A stretch of DNA of 32,758 nucleotides, taken from positions 1 to 32,758 of the IMG/VR virus record IMGVR_UViG_3300037672_001248. The stretch is one strand, 5' to 3'. Shown here piece by piece: positions 16,178-22,859 of the stretch. Made by a program: the position numbers and the translations under genes. The stretch's first letter is position 1, and every line of letters starts with the position of its first letter. This DNA comes from a virus. Below the pieces are notes generated by a model. The model saw nothing but the letters and a program-made list of their open reading frames with translations. It was not told the origin of the DNA and did no database searches.

Positions 16178-17359
16178 ATGATTGATCTAGAACACTTTCA
16201 TAACACGATACATAATTTACAATCCTCAGGACGTTATAGGATATTCAATGATATTGTTAGGCAAAAAGATAAATTTCCTGAAGCAATATGGTATGGTCCA
16301 TACGCTATTAAATCTGTAGTAAATTGGTGTAGTAATGATTATCTTGGCATGGGACAGAATAAAACTGTTATAGATGCTATGCACACTGCACTAGATCAAA
16401 CAGGCACTGGCAGTGGAGGTACAAGGAATATTGGAGGTACTAGCCATTATCATGTTGCACTAGAAAAACAGATTGCCTTGTTGCACAAAAAACCAGCAGG
16501 GCTTTTGTTTACGTCCGCATTTGTTGCAAATGAATGGACGCTAATCACCTTACCCAAGATCATTCCCAACCTAACATACCTCAGTGATAGCAAGAATCAT
16601 GCATCTCTTATTCAAGGGATAAGGCACAGTGGGGCTCCCAAACGTGTTTGGCAGCACAACGATATGGGTGATTTAGAATCGGCTTTAAAAGAAACATCAG
16701 GCACATCTTGCATTGTGTTTGAATCTGTGTATAGCATGGATGGGGATGTTTCTCCAATGGCTGACATTTGCGACTTAGCAAAAAAATATAATGCTGTTAC
16801 CTATATAGACGAAGTACATGCAGTTGGTCTTTACGGAGAAACAGGAGGAGGCAAGTTAGAAGAATATTCACTCTATGATAATGTAGACATTATTAATGGC
16901 ACCTTAGGGAAAGCGTTCGGCATGCAGGGAGGATATATCGCAGGTGATTCTATTGTGTTAGATTGCATAAGGAGTTTATCAAGTGGATTTATTTTCACAA
17001 CCAGCCTAAGTCCTGTGATCTGTGCAGGAGCTCTTGCAAGCATAAAATATGTTATGGATCATAATGAATTACGTAAGTGCCAACAACTTCAAGCAAAGAC
17101 TCTTAAAAATCATTTACAGGATTTAAATTTTGATATATTTCCTGCAGCTACAACCCATATTATTCCTTTGATGGTAGGCAATCCTACACACTGTAAGAAA
17201 ATAAGTGATGATCTGTTAAATGATCATAATATCTATGTGCAACCTATAAATGCACCCACGGTGCCAGTCGGCACAGAAAGATTACGGTTTACTCCAACTC
17301 CATTACACGATGACAGCCTTATCAATGAATTAATCAAAGCCCTACAGAAAGTTTTCTAG
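16178..17359 (+). CDS. hemA: 5-aminolevulinate synthase (ALAS, C4 pathway)
   Basis: A 393-aa PLP enzyme that condenses succinyl-CoA and glycine to 5-aminolevulinate, the first committed step of haem synthesis in alphaproteobacteria. Visible marks: '[11 protein letters not shown]' (50-60), '[15 protein letters not shown]' (78-92), '[13 protein letters not shown]' (136-148), '[10 protein letters not shown]' (181-190), '[12 protein letters not shown]' (209-220) with the PLP-contacting Asp/His, Schiff-base Lys245 in 'NGTLGKAFG', and 'FIFTTSLSP' (271-279). '[14 protein letters not shown]' near the C-terminus is typical of ALAS rather than of the KBL or BioF relatives. The length is nearly full for the family, so it should be active. 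Its stop overlaps the convergent secreted-protein gene by 4 nt. Confidence 0.93.
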   Translation: MIDLEHFHNTIHNLQSSGRYRIFNDIVRQKDKFPEAIWYGPYAIKSVVNWCSNDYLGMGQNKTVIDAMHTALDQTGTGSGGTRNIGGTSHYHVALEKQIALLHKKPAGLLFTSAFVANEWTLITLPKIIPNLTYLSDSKNHASLIQGIRHSGAPKRVWQHNDMGDLESALKETSGTSCIVFESVYSMDGDVSPMADICDLAKKYNAVTYIDEVHAVGLYGETGGGKLEEYSLYDNVDIINGTLGKAFGMQGGYIAGDSIVLDCIRSLSSGFIFTTSLSPVICAGALASIKYVMDHNELRKCQQLQAKTLKNHLQDLNFDIFPAATTHIIPLMVGNPTHCKKISDDLLNDHNIYVQPINAPTVPVGTERLRFTPTPLHDDSLINELIKALQKVF

Positions 17360-17739
17360 TAAGCAGTCTCTATAGCAGGCTGAGACATTGCTGGACGAAG
17401 TTTATGACCTACACCAAATATACACAAGTCGGGACCTCCCTTAGCCCTTAAATCATCTGGCAATTTGAATACCATACTATATGCATTTGTATCTTGATTC
17501 ATAAAAATCATAACCTCTCCAAAAATAATTCTTGGCACTTGATTTTTTGCAGGTATTTGCATTGATGCATCAGATTGCAAAAATGGCATTTGCCCTATTG
17601 CCGAAAGTCTTTTGCCAATGGTTGCTACAGAACCACAGTCCATTAGCTGTGGTAGTCTTGTAATTTGCTCTTCGGCTTGTGATGATACTGTAGGTATTAA
17701 AAACCAGACGAAAAGCCACGTAAGAAGTAACTTTCTCAT
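17356..17739 (-). CDS. Secreted/periplasmic hypothetical protein (127 aa)
   Basis: The N-terminus '[20 protein letters not shown]' followed by QAEE is a convincing Sec signal peptide with cleavage near residues 20-22. The mature part is about 105 residues with two cysteines ('[11 protein letters not shown]' and 'DLCIFGVG') that could form a disulphide. I do not recognise the family; similar short periplasmic proteins occur in marine phage genomes without known function. A TAAATAT box lies about 27 nt upstream and AAGGATATT acts as SD. It is convergent with ALAS and follows the YqgE gene on the same strand. Confidence 0.7.
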   Translation of the reverse strand: MRKLLLTWLFVWFLIPTVSSQAEEQITRLPQLMDCGSVATIGKRLSAIGQMPFLQSDASMQIPAKNQVPRIIFGEVMIFMNQDTNAYSMVFKLPDDLRAKGGPDLCIFGVGHKLRPAMSQPAIETAY

Positions 17740-17765
17740 GTAATATCCTTAAAAATATTTTTTTT

Positions 17766-17773
17766 ATATTTAT
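17766..17773 (-). promoter_or_regulatory. Late-promoter-like box AATAAATA(T)
   Basis: The minus strand reads AATAAATATAAAA in the 37-nt gap before the secreted-protein gene. It fits the TATAAATA late consensus in seven of eight positions. The region is very AT-rich, so chance occurrence is possible. Confidence 0.4.
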
Positions 17774-17776
17774 TGA

Positions 17777-18340
17777 TTATAAATAGCGATCAAATAACTG
17801 TGAACTGCAAATATCAAATGCGTTTTTCCATGCTGTCTTTCCAGTGCTATTAAATAGGACATCATCGGTTGCATTAGCTATCAGCCAACTTTGATTTGGT
17901 TGATATGGAGGTTTACCAGTCAACTCTGCTTGTAATTGTCCTGGTGCCCACCCACATAATCCTCCAACTATCTTCCAGTAGGCAGGCTGATCATTTATTC
18001 CTATTTTTTCTAACATGAAATTATCGCTAGTGATACATAATTTATCGCTTATTCGGACGGTATTCTGGCTAGCCCAATCATCTGAATGTAACATCAATAA
18101 TGATTGTTGATTTACAGGACCACCATGATAAACTGGTGGACGGTATGAACAATTAAACTCTATCTTTTTATCTTTGCAAATGTCTTCAACTGTATACTTA
18201 CTTGGTTTATTTAATATAAAGCCTAGTGACCCTTGGTTTGGTCGATCCTGATATAAGAAAATCACGGTGTTATAAAATAAGGAGTCCTTGTTACAACTAG
18301 GATGAGATATCAAAATTTTGTTTTCCAACATTTCAAACAT
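17777..18340 (-). CDS. YqgE/AlgH family protein (UPF0301, DUF179)
   Basis: A 187-aa protein with the family layout: 'NKILISHPSCNKDSLFYNTV' (7-26), 'GSLGFILNKPS' (37-47), 'VYHGGPVNQQSLLMLHSDD' (about 70-88) and 'VGGLCGWAPGQLQAEL' (about 125-140), ending 'SWLIANA...LF'. Bacterial members are cytosolic and of uncertain biochemical role; in Pseudomonas AlgH is linked to alginate regulation. The length matches the family (about 185). It is rare in phages as far as I know. It overlaps the small basic gene upstream by one base, so the two are probably co-transcribed. Confidence 0.88.
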   Translation of the reverse strand: MFEMLENKILISHPSCNKDSLFYNTVIFLYQDRPNQGSLGFILNKPSKYTVEDICKDKKIEFNCSYRPPVYHGGPVNQQSLLMLHSDDWASQNTVRISDKLCITSDNFMLEKIGINDQPAYWKIVGGLCGWAPGQLQAELTGKPPYQPNQSWLIANATDDVLFNSTGKTAWKNAFDICSSQLFDRYL

Positions 18341-18579
18341 TAGCTATAATCCGGCAATGGTCCACCATATGCCGCTCCTTTTATTTTCCGCCCATCAACT
18401 GTAAGTCTCGACTTACCAACCTTATGACTTTTCTTTCCTGATCTCGCTCGGTACCCTTGACTTTTACAGCTTGCCGCTGCACTTGCACCTAATTTAGAAA
18501 TGGGTGTGTTACTTTTACATAATTTGGCACTAGCCTTCCATTCATCTATCAAGTCTTCATCTATTTCTATTATAAGCAC
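18340..18579 (-). CDS. Small basic protein, GGPLPDYS family (79 aa)
   Basis: An acidic N-terminal 20 residues ('MLIIEIDEDLIDEWKASAKL') precede a Lys/Arg/Ser/Gly-rich stretch 'ASCKSQGYRARSGKKSHKVG' and the end 'KIKGAAYGGPLPDYS'. The 'KSQGYRAR...KSHKVG...GGPLPDYS' pattern recurs in small proteins of large marine phages in my recollection, but its function is unknown to me. The positive charge suggests nucleic-acid contact. A TATAAATA late-type box lies 18 nt upstream of the ATG, and the downstream gene overlaps it by one base. Confidence 0.65.
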   Translation of the reverse strand: MLIIEIDEDLIDEWKASAKLCKSNTPISKLGASAAASCKSQGYRARSGKKSHKVGKSRLTVDGRKIKGAAYGGPLPDYS

Positions 18580-18596
18580 ATTTTTCTCCGCTATAA

Positions 18597-18604
18597 TATT
18601 TATA
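18597..18604 (-). promoter_or_regulatory. Late-promoter-like box TATAAATA (exact T4 consensus)
   Basis: The minus strand reads CTATATAAATATTATAG, containing the exact T4 late -10 octamer, followed by SD GCGGAG and the ATG at 18579. It lies back to back with the rightward sigma70-type promoter at 18631-18659, marking a divergent control region of about 100 bp. Confidence 0.55.
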
Positions 18605-18630
18605 TAGAAAAAAAAATTATAAGTTTCCGC

Positions 18631-18659
18631 TTGACATTAATTCTAAATGATTATATACT
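18631..18659 (+). promoter_or_regulatory. Sigma70-type promoter TTGACA-N17-TATACT
   Basis: TTGACA at 18631-18636 and TATACT at 18654-18659, spacer exactly 17. Expected start near 18666, followed by SD AAGGAGA and the ATG at 18678. It shares its -10 hexamer with most right-hand early promoters. It probably drives the rightward block of small genes up to guaA. Confidence 0.8.
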
Positions 18660-18677
18660 AGCTAAATAAGGAGAAAC

Positions 18678-18878
18678 ATGCGTTTTGATTTTTACCAGTG
18701 CGACAATGGAGTGTACACGATCCTTGATGAATATCACAGTGTCTTTATTACACAAGCTCCGTCATTTGACCTTGCGTCTCAATTGTGTAACAAGTTGAAT
18801 TCTTTATCTGACAATGAATACCTGGCTATGGCGCCTATAGACTTTATACAATTAATTAACTTTAATTTAAAAGGATAA
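18678..18878 (+). CDS. Hypothetical protein (66 aa)
   Basis: It starts MRFDFYQCDNGVYTILDEYH with a strong SD (AAGGAGAAAC) right behind the sigma70-type promoter. It is a small mixed alpha/beta protein with two cysteines and no recognised family. As the first gene of a rightward unit it is probably expressed early. The next ORF starts 1 nt after the stop. Function unknown. Confidence 0.65.
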   Translation: MRFDFYQCDNGVYTILDEYHSVFITQAPSFDLASQLCNKLNSLSDNEYLAMAPIDFIQLINFNLKG

Positions 18879-18879
18879 C

Positions 18880-19035
18880 ATGTTAGCAATACTAATTGTT
18901 TATGCCTCTACCTATTATCTCCTTAGCTTAGATCCTTCTAGCTCTCCTAATTCTAGATATACCCAAAGTGATCCTTGCTATGAGTGTGGTGAGGATTGGG
19001 AATGGTATCCAAACATTAATGAAGTCACTAAATAA
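18880..19035 (+). CDS. Small membrane protein with CxxC (51 aa)
   Basis: ATG at 18880, stop at 19033-19035. It begins MLAILIVYASTYYLLSLDPS, one hydrophobic helix, then a Ser/Pro-rich linker and 'DPCYECGEDWEWYPNINEV'. The C-Y-E-C pair could bind metal or form a disulphide. It follows the 66-aa gene with AAGGATAAC as SD and lies in the same operon. No homologue recognised. Confidence 0.55.
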   Translation: MLAILIVYASTYYLLSLDPSSSPNSRYTQSDPCYECGEDWEWYPNINEVTK

Positions 19036-19038
19036 TTT

Positions 19039-19233
19039 ATGTTGGAAATATTTGCTAGTTATGTCGTTGGTACTATTGTTGGACTTTGGTTAACAAGGTC
19101 CTATAGATCAAATGTAGTTGATACTGTGATAGAAGCTCTAATTGATCAACAATTTTTAAAGACTAGGATAGACAGTGCTGGAAACACTGAAATTTTAAAA
19201 TGGAATGAAAATTCCACTTCAACTGATAAATAA
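19039..19233 (+). CDS. Small membrane-anchored protein (64 aa)
   Basis: It starts MLEIFASYVVGTIVGLWLTR, a single N-terminal membrane helix with a GxxxG-like 'VGTIVGLW', then a polar tail with 'VVDTVIEALIDQQFLKTRID'. It lies 3 nt after the previous stop, with no clear SD, so coupled translation is likely. Function unknown. Confidence 0.6.
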   Translation: MLEIFASYVVGTIVGLWLTRSYRSNVVDTVIEALIDQQFLKTRIDSAGNTEILKWNENSTSTDK

Positions 19234-19247
19234 AACTACAAGTCAAA

Positions 19248-19421
19248 ATGTTAAAACTAACCATAGGTTTTATTATAGGGTGCTTTGTCACTTATAATTT
19301 CATTATGCCTTACCCTGCAAGAGAGCAAATGTTAGCTGAAGCTAACAGGATGACATTACAATTATTGCAAAAAATCCAAGAAGAATTAAAATCTAATGTT
19401 GAACATCAAGGAAGTAATTGA
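19248..19421 (+). CDS. Small membrane-anchored protein (57 aa)
   Basis: ATG at 19248, TGA at 19419-19421. It begins MLKLTIGFIIGCFVTYNFIM (one membrane helix), followed by an amphipathic helix 'REQMLAEANRMTLQLLQKIQ' that looks coiled-coil forming. It overlaps the next gene by 26 nt in another frame. It is the third consecutive tiny membrane protein in this unit, so the group may act at the host envelope; this is inference from topology alone. Confidence 0.55.
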   Translation: MLKLTIGFIIGCFVTYNFIMPYPAREQMLAEANRMTLQLLQKIQEELKSNVEHQGSN

Positions 19422-19671
19422 AGGTAAAAGTTATGCCTGTAAATTTACTGTTACCACGGCATGTGATGGTGATGGTAATCCTACTCCTAACTTATCTGGT
19501 AACAAACACATACACAATAAAAAATATGAATCACTTGGAATTATTGTCAAGCGCGATGTAGCTAATAGTCTTGTGCGTTTGATCGATGAATCAAGTCGAT
19601 TACAATTCGTTGTACCTTTTCATGATATCTGGGATATTGATGAAATTGAATGGGTAAATGAATTTGCATAA
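19396..19671 (+). CDS. Hypothetical protein (91 aa)
   Basis: It starts MLNIKEVIEGKSYACKFTVT and contains 'GNPTPNLSGNKHIHNKKYESLGI' and a beta-strand run 'LVRLIDESSRLQFVVPFHDIWDI' before an acidic end. The pattern of strands suggests a small beta-barrel (Sm- or Tudor-like), but I cannot assign a family. It is the last gene before the structured leader of guaA. Confidence 0.6.
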   Translation: MLNIKEVIEGKSYACKFTVTTACDGDGNPTPNLSGNKHIHNKKYESLGIIVKRDVANSLVRLIDESSRLQFVVPFHDIWDIDEIEWVNEFA

Positions 19672-19786
19672 ACCCCGGTTTTTGGTCCAATTTTTCCTTC
19701 CGGTTAAAGGCTGATTGTTCTAGGCCGCCAAAAACCACTCCTAACCTCCTAGTTCACGCTAGGAGGCCTCCTATTATAAATATGAT
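19672..19786 (+). promoter_or_regulatory. Structured leader upstream of guaA
   Basis: This gap of 115 nt has two strong pairings. GGTTTTTGG (19677-19685) is the exact complement of CCAAAAACC (19728-19736), enclosing small stems such as CCTT (19696-19699) with AAGG (19707-19710). Then CCTCCTAG (19745-19752) pairs perfectly with CTAGGAGG (19759-19766) across a 6-nt loop, followed by another CCTCCTA. The AGGAGG in the 3' arm is 20 nt from the guaA ATG, too far for a normal SD. No U-run follows, so this is not a standard terminator. It may be a cis-regulatory RNA; it matches no riboswitch class I can name. Confidence 0.5.
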
Positions 19787-21523
19787 ATGTGCATTTATAT
19801 TATCGACTTGGGTAGTCAATACACACATTTAATCAGCAAACGATTACGTATGTTAGGCTATAGATCTGAAATAATCGATCAAGATTTTACTGCATCATCT
19901 CTTAAGAATCCCAAAGGCCTTATTATAAGCGGAGGTCCTGGCACCAATTTATCAGGATTGACTGATAAAATATTTGCTACCCAACTACCAATATTAGGAA
20001 TATGCCTTGGCCATCAACTGATTTCTGCTCATTATGGAGGCGCAGTTGAAAAAAAGGCCAACACTGAATTCGGTAAGTCTAATTTGTCTCAAGTAAAAGA
20101 TAGTCCTCTATGGGAAGGAGTAAGACAAGGCAGTCAAATCTGGATGAGTCATTTTGACACTGTAACAAATATTCCACCAGATTTTGATATTATTGGCCAA
20201 ACCAACAACGGTGTAGTTGCTGCATTACAGCACACAAAAAAGTCTATCTATACTTTACAGTTTCATCCTGAAGTTTCGGATACACAGGACGGTTATCATA
20301 TATTGTTAAACTTTGCAAAAATTTGTAAGGCAAGACGAAATTGGAGTATGGATAATTTTTCTCTTGACACCATTGAAAAAATTAAAACACAGGTAGGTAC
20401 AAGAAAGGTATTGTTGTTTGTAAGTGGAGGTATAGATAGCACAGTTGCCTTTGAATTGTTAAACGCAAGTATCGGCCAGGATCGTGTGCTTGGCCTTTTC
20501 GTAGATAATGGATTTATGCGTAAAGGCGAAGGCGACCAAATCCGTGCTACATATGACAGCCTTGGTTATACAAATATAAAATACAGAGATTACAGTGCAG
20601 ATTTCTTATCAGCTATCCAAGGTTTAATAGATCCAGAACAGAAACGTAAATCAGTTGGTGAAACATTTCTCAAAGTGAGAGAAAAATTTATCAGTGAATT
20701 AGAATTGGATCCTGATGAATGGATGTTAGGACAGGGTACTCTGTATCCAGATATTATTGAATCAGGCGGCACACGAAACAGTAAGGTAATCAAATCACAT
20801 CATAATAGGGTGGCCGGTGTACAAGAATTTATCCGTAAGGGATTGGTTGTTGAACCGTTGAAAGAATTATATAAAGATGAAGCAAGGATCCTTGGCGATA
20901 AATTAGGGTTGCCAAAAGAAATAGTATATCGGCATCCTTTTCCTGGTCCAGGATTATCTATTAATGTTTTGTGCACAGATCAAAGGATACAAAAGAAATA
21001 TAAAACAAGATTGCCTGTTGACTCTGTAGGTGTACAAGGTGATATGCGAACTTACACTCAGCCAGTTGTTATTGAACTAGAAAAGGATTGGCAAAGTCTT
21101 GAAACTAAATCAATTGAAATTACAAACCAGTTAGCTGATGCCAACAGAGTAGTCACATATCTGCCTCCACAGGATCATCATGCCTTTCCTACTTGGCAAT
21201 CTCGTACTGCACACTGCACTCAAGAACGATTAGACCTATTACGAGAAGCAGATCATGTAATCACACAACTCTTAGAAAAACACAAATGGATGAAAAAGAT
21301 ATTCCAACACCTAACTATTTTATTACCTGTCAGCATAAATGGTGATAAGGATAGCGTTGTTATCCGTCCAGTATGTTCAAGAGATGTGATGACAGCAAAA
21401 TTTGCTAAGATAGATTGGCCTATTGTAGATGAGATTGTCAACCAATTGTACAATATTGAGGAAATAGACAGTGTGTTTTATGATATTACACACAAACCGC
21501 CAGGAACATTTGGTTGGGAATAA
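19787..21523 (+). CDS. guaA: GMP synthase (glutamine-hydrolysing), long type
   Basis: A 578-aa two-domain enzyme converting XMP to GMP with ATP and glutamine. Glutaminase domain: 'IIDLGSQYTHLI' (5-16), nucleophile Cys73 in 'GICLGHQL', His160/Glu162 in 'QFHPEVS'. ATP pyrophosphatase domain: P-loop 'VSGGIDSTVAFELL' (212-225), 'FVDNGFMRKGE', 'LGQGTLYPDIIESGG', 'SHHNRVAG', 'RHPFPGPGLSI'. The C-terminal dimerisation part has 'LPVDSVGVQGDMRTY', 'DSVVIRPVCSRDVMTA' and ends 'FYDITHKPPGTFGWE'. Usual bacterial GuaA is about 520 aa; the extra 50-60 residues lie between the PGPG loop and the C-terminus, somewhat like eukaryotic GMPS. All catalytic residues are present. It lies behind a structured leader. 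Confidence 0.95.
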   Translation: MCIYIIDLGSQYTHLISKRLRMLGYRSEIIDQDFTASSLKNPKGLIISGGPGTNLSGLTDKIFATQLPILGICLGHQLISAHYGGAVEKKANTEFGKSNLSQVKDSPLWEGVRQGSQIWMSHFDTVTNIPPDFDIIGQTNNGVVAALQHTKKSIYTLQFHPEVSDTQDGYHILLNFAKICKARRNWSMDNFSLDTIEKIKTQVGTRKVLLFVSGGIDSTVAFELLNASIGQDRVLGLFVDNGFMRKGEGDQIRATYDSLGYTNIKYRDYSADFLSAIQGLIDPEQKRKSVGETFLKVREKFISELELDPDEWMLGQGTLYPDIIESGGTRNSKVIKSHHNRVAGVQEFIRKGLVVEPLKELYKDEARILGDKLGLPKEIVYRHPFPGPGLSINVLCTDQRIQKKYKTRLPVDSVGVQGDMRTYTQPVVIELEKDWQSLETKSIEITNQLADANRVVTYLPPQDHHAFPTWQSRTAHCTQERLDLLREADHVITQLLEKHKWMKKIFQHLTILLPVSINGDKDSVVIRPVCSRDVMTAKFAKIDWPIVDEIVNQLYNIEEIDSVFYDITHKPPGTFGWE

Positions 21524-21530
21524 AAAATGG

Positions 21531-21559
21531 TTGACATTGGTTTTATTATCATTTACAAT
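21531..21559 (+). promoter_or_regulatory. Sigma70-type promoter TTGACA-N17-TACAAT
   Basis: TTGACA at 21531-21536 and TACAAT at 21554-21559 with a 17-bp spacer, starting 7 nt after the guaA stop. It would give a leader of about 110 nt to the glutaredoxin ATG, containing the three-way-junction structure at 21590-21656. Confidence 0.72.
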
Positions 21560-21589
21560 ATAATTTTAGTTTAGAAATGTAAATACTCA

Positions 21590-21656
21590 GTAGGACCTGC
21601 GCCCGCAAAGCAAGTTGTAGACATGTAGGGCCAGCAAAGGATTGCTCAGGTTCTAC
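21590..21656 (+). ncRNA. Structured three-way-junction leader RNA before the glutaredoxin gene
   Basis: P1 is a 10-bp helix: GTAGGACCTG (21590-21599) with CAGGTTCTAC (21647-21656), containing one G-U pair. Inside it, GCCC (21601-21604) pairs with GGGC (21628-21631) around a 23-nt loop, and AGCAA (21633-21637) pairs with TTGCT (21642-21646) across an AGGA tetraloop, abutting P1 for coaxial stacking. The fold sits between a promoter and the ATG, leaving a single-stranded ATAGGAAAAC ribosome site. It does not match tRNA (no T-arm) or a riboswitch class I know. Cis-regulatory role is inferred. Confidence 0.55.
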
Positions 21657-21679
21657 AAACAATCCCCAAATAGGAAAAC

Positions 21680-21925
21680 ATGCAATTAGAAATTAAAGGT
21701 TCAGTGGTGTTCCGCCATGTAGCCTATCCAGATTGCGAAAAATGCGAAGAAGGAGCCAAACTTATGCAAGAGCGAGGTATCAAATTTGCTACCGTAAACT
21801 GCGATAAGCACCTCTTTGGAGCACTGATGTCTGGCACAAAGTCGCAAGATGTGCCACAATTTTTTGTCAAGGGTGAATTTATAGGTGGTTTACCCGAACT
21901 GAAAGCACATCTAGAAACACTTTAA
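21680..21925 (+). CDS. Glutaredoxin-like thiol-disulphide protein
   Basis: An 81-aa thioredoxin-fold protein: strand 'SVVFRHVAYPDCEKCEEGAK' with active-site Cys19-x-x-Cys22, then 'GIKFATVNCDKH', the cis-proline loop 'DVPQFFVKGEFIGG' and a final helix 'LPELKAHLETL'. The length is that of a classical small glutaredoxin. The CEKC active site is unusual compared with CPYC. It is 19 nt upstream of a Prx5 peroxiredoxin, which in many bacteria is fused to a glutaredoxin that recycles it. The two probably act together in glutathione-dependent peroxide reduction in the host cytoplasm. Confidence 0.82.
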   Translation: MQLEIKGSVVFRHVAYPDCEKCEEGAKLMQERGIKFATVNCDKHLFGALMSGTKSQDVPQFFVKGEFIGGLPELKAHLETL

Positions 21926-21944
21926 CACACACATAGGAGAACAA

Positions 21945-22439
21945 ATGATTGTACCACAAAAGAATTTTCGAGTAAGGATGGGTCCAGACTGGCATGATGC
22001 AACTACAGATGAATACTTCAAAGACAAGCGAGTTGTCGTAGTATCACTGCCAGGAGCATTCACTCCGGTATGCAGCAGTAAACAGTTACCTGCTTATGAA
22101 GCAGCTTACGATGAAATGGTATCACTTGGCATCAATGCAGTCTATTGTATGAGTGTCAACGATAGTTTCGTAATGAACGCTTGGGCTACAAATCTTGGTA
22201 TTGAAAAAGTAGAAATGATTCCAGATGGTGATGGTGTTTTTACACGTGGCATGAACATGCTGGTAGATAAACCATTCCAAGGGTTTGGCATGCGCAGCTG
22301 GCGTTATGCAATGGTAGTGAACAACAAAAAAGTAGAAAAGATGTTCGTTGAAGAAGGATTCAACAATCTAGGACTTGACGATGATCCCTACGTAGAAAGC
22401 ACTCCTGATAAGGTGCTGGAGTTTTTGAAGGTAGAATAG
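21945..22439 (+). CDS. Peroxiredoxin, Prx5 family
   Basis: A 164-aa protein with peroxidatic Cys43 in 'VSLPGAFTPVCSSKQLPAYE', the PxxxTxxC signature of peroxiredoxins in its Prx5 form. It continues with 'NAVYCMSVNDSFVMNAWATN', 'MIPDGDGVFTRGMNMLVD' and the arginine-bearing 'GFGMRSWRYAMVVNNKKVEK'. The length fits the family. Prx5 enzymes reduce peroxides and alkyl hydroperoxides using thioredoxin or glutaredoxin. SD ATAGGAGAAC precedes the ATG. In a phage it would protect the infected cell against oxidative stress (inference). Confidence 0.9.
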   Translation: MIVPQKNFRVRMGPDWHDATTDEYFKDKRVVVVSLPGAFTPVCSSKQLPAYEAAYDEMVSLGINAVYCMSVNDSFVMNAWATNLGIEKVEMIPDGDGVFTRGMNMLVDKPFQGFGMRSWRYAMVVNNKKVEKMFVEEGFNNLGLDDDPYVESTPDKVLEFLKVE

Positions 22440-22446
22440 ATTAAAT

Positions 22447-22530
22447 GCGGCTGTGGTGAAATTGGTAAACACACTGGACTTAAAATCCAGCGGCATAGCT
22501 GCTTTGCCGGTTCAATTCCGGCCAGCCGCA
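22447..22530 (+). tRNA. tRNA-Leu (UAA)
   Basis: GCGGCTG acceptor at 22447-22453 pairs with CAGCCGC at 22523-22529 with discriminator A. The anticodon stem CTGGA/TCCAG holds loop CTTAAAA with anticodon TAA at 22481-22483. The long variable arm (CGGCATAGCTGCTTTG region) and T-arm CCGG-TTCAATT-CCGG fit a class II leucine tRNA. CCA is not encoded. It reads UUA, a codon favoured in AT-rich genomes. Confidence 0.95.
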
Positions 22531-22545
22531 TTTGATATATACTGT

Positions 22546-22752
22546 ATGCAGTATAAAATTATCTTAGCTAAAGTTTTAATCATTGGAATACCTACTTTTG
22601 CCACAGCATACCTAACAGATTCTATGGTATACACAATTCCAATGTTAGCTATAACCACTATTATTGCTACCAGTCTTACTGATCCCAATACTATCGATAA
22701 ACGTATCAATGTCGACCTTTCAAAAGATTCAAAAGATAATCAAGACGGCTAA
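22546..22752 (+). CDS. Small membrane protein (68 aa)
   Basis: I start at the ATG at 22546, because the longer in-frame ORF would run into the tRNA. The product 'MQYKIILAKVLIIGIPTFAT' then 'YLTDSMVYTIPMLAITTIIA' has two hydrophobic helices and a charged tail 'NVDLSKDSKDNQDG'. No clear SD is seen. Two-helix small membrane proteins are frequent among phage early genes; no function can be assigned. Confidence 0.5.
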   Translation: MQYKIILAKVLIIGIPTFATAYLTDSMVYTIPMLAITTIIATSLTDPNTIDKRINVDLSKDSKDNQDG

Positions 22753-22761
22753 AAAAAATAC

Positions 22762-22790
22762 TTGACATTTAAAAAAACAACGTGTATAAT
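22762..22790 (+). promoter_or_regulatory. Consensus sigma70 promoter TTGACA-N17-TATAAT
   Basis: TTGACA 22762-22767 and TATAAT 22785-22790, spacer 17: both hexamers match the sigma70 consensus exactly. The leader to the ATG at 22860 is about 60 nt and contains GGAG as SD. This is the strongest promoter in the window by consensus and should drive the ParB-like/HNH pair. Confidence 0.88.
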
Positions 22791-22859
22791 AAGAGTTAGT
22801 TTAATAGCTTTTTTCAAACCTGTCCGCTTAACTTAACATGCAAAAATGGAGTATCCAAA

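Noticed and set aside
22453-22545. N-terminal extension of the 68-aa protein beginning MVKLVNTLDLKSSG
   Set aside because: This peptide is the translation of the Leu tRNA itself, a well-known annotation artefact. I start the gene at 22546.
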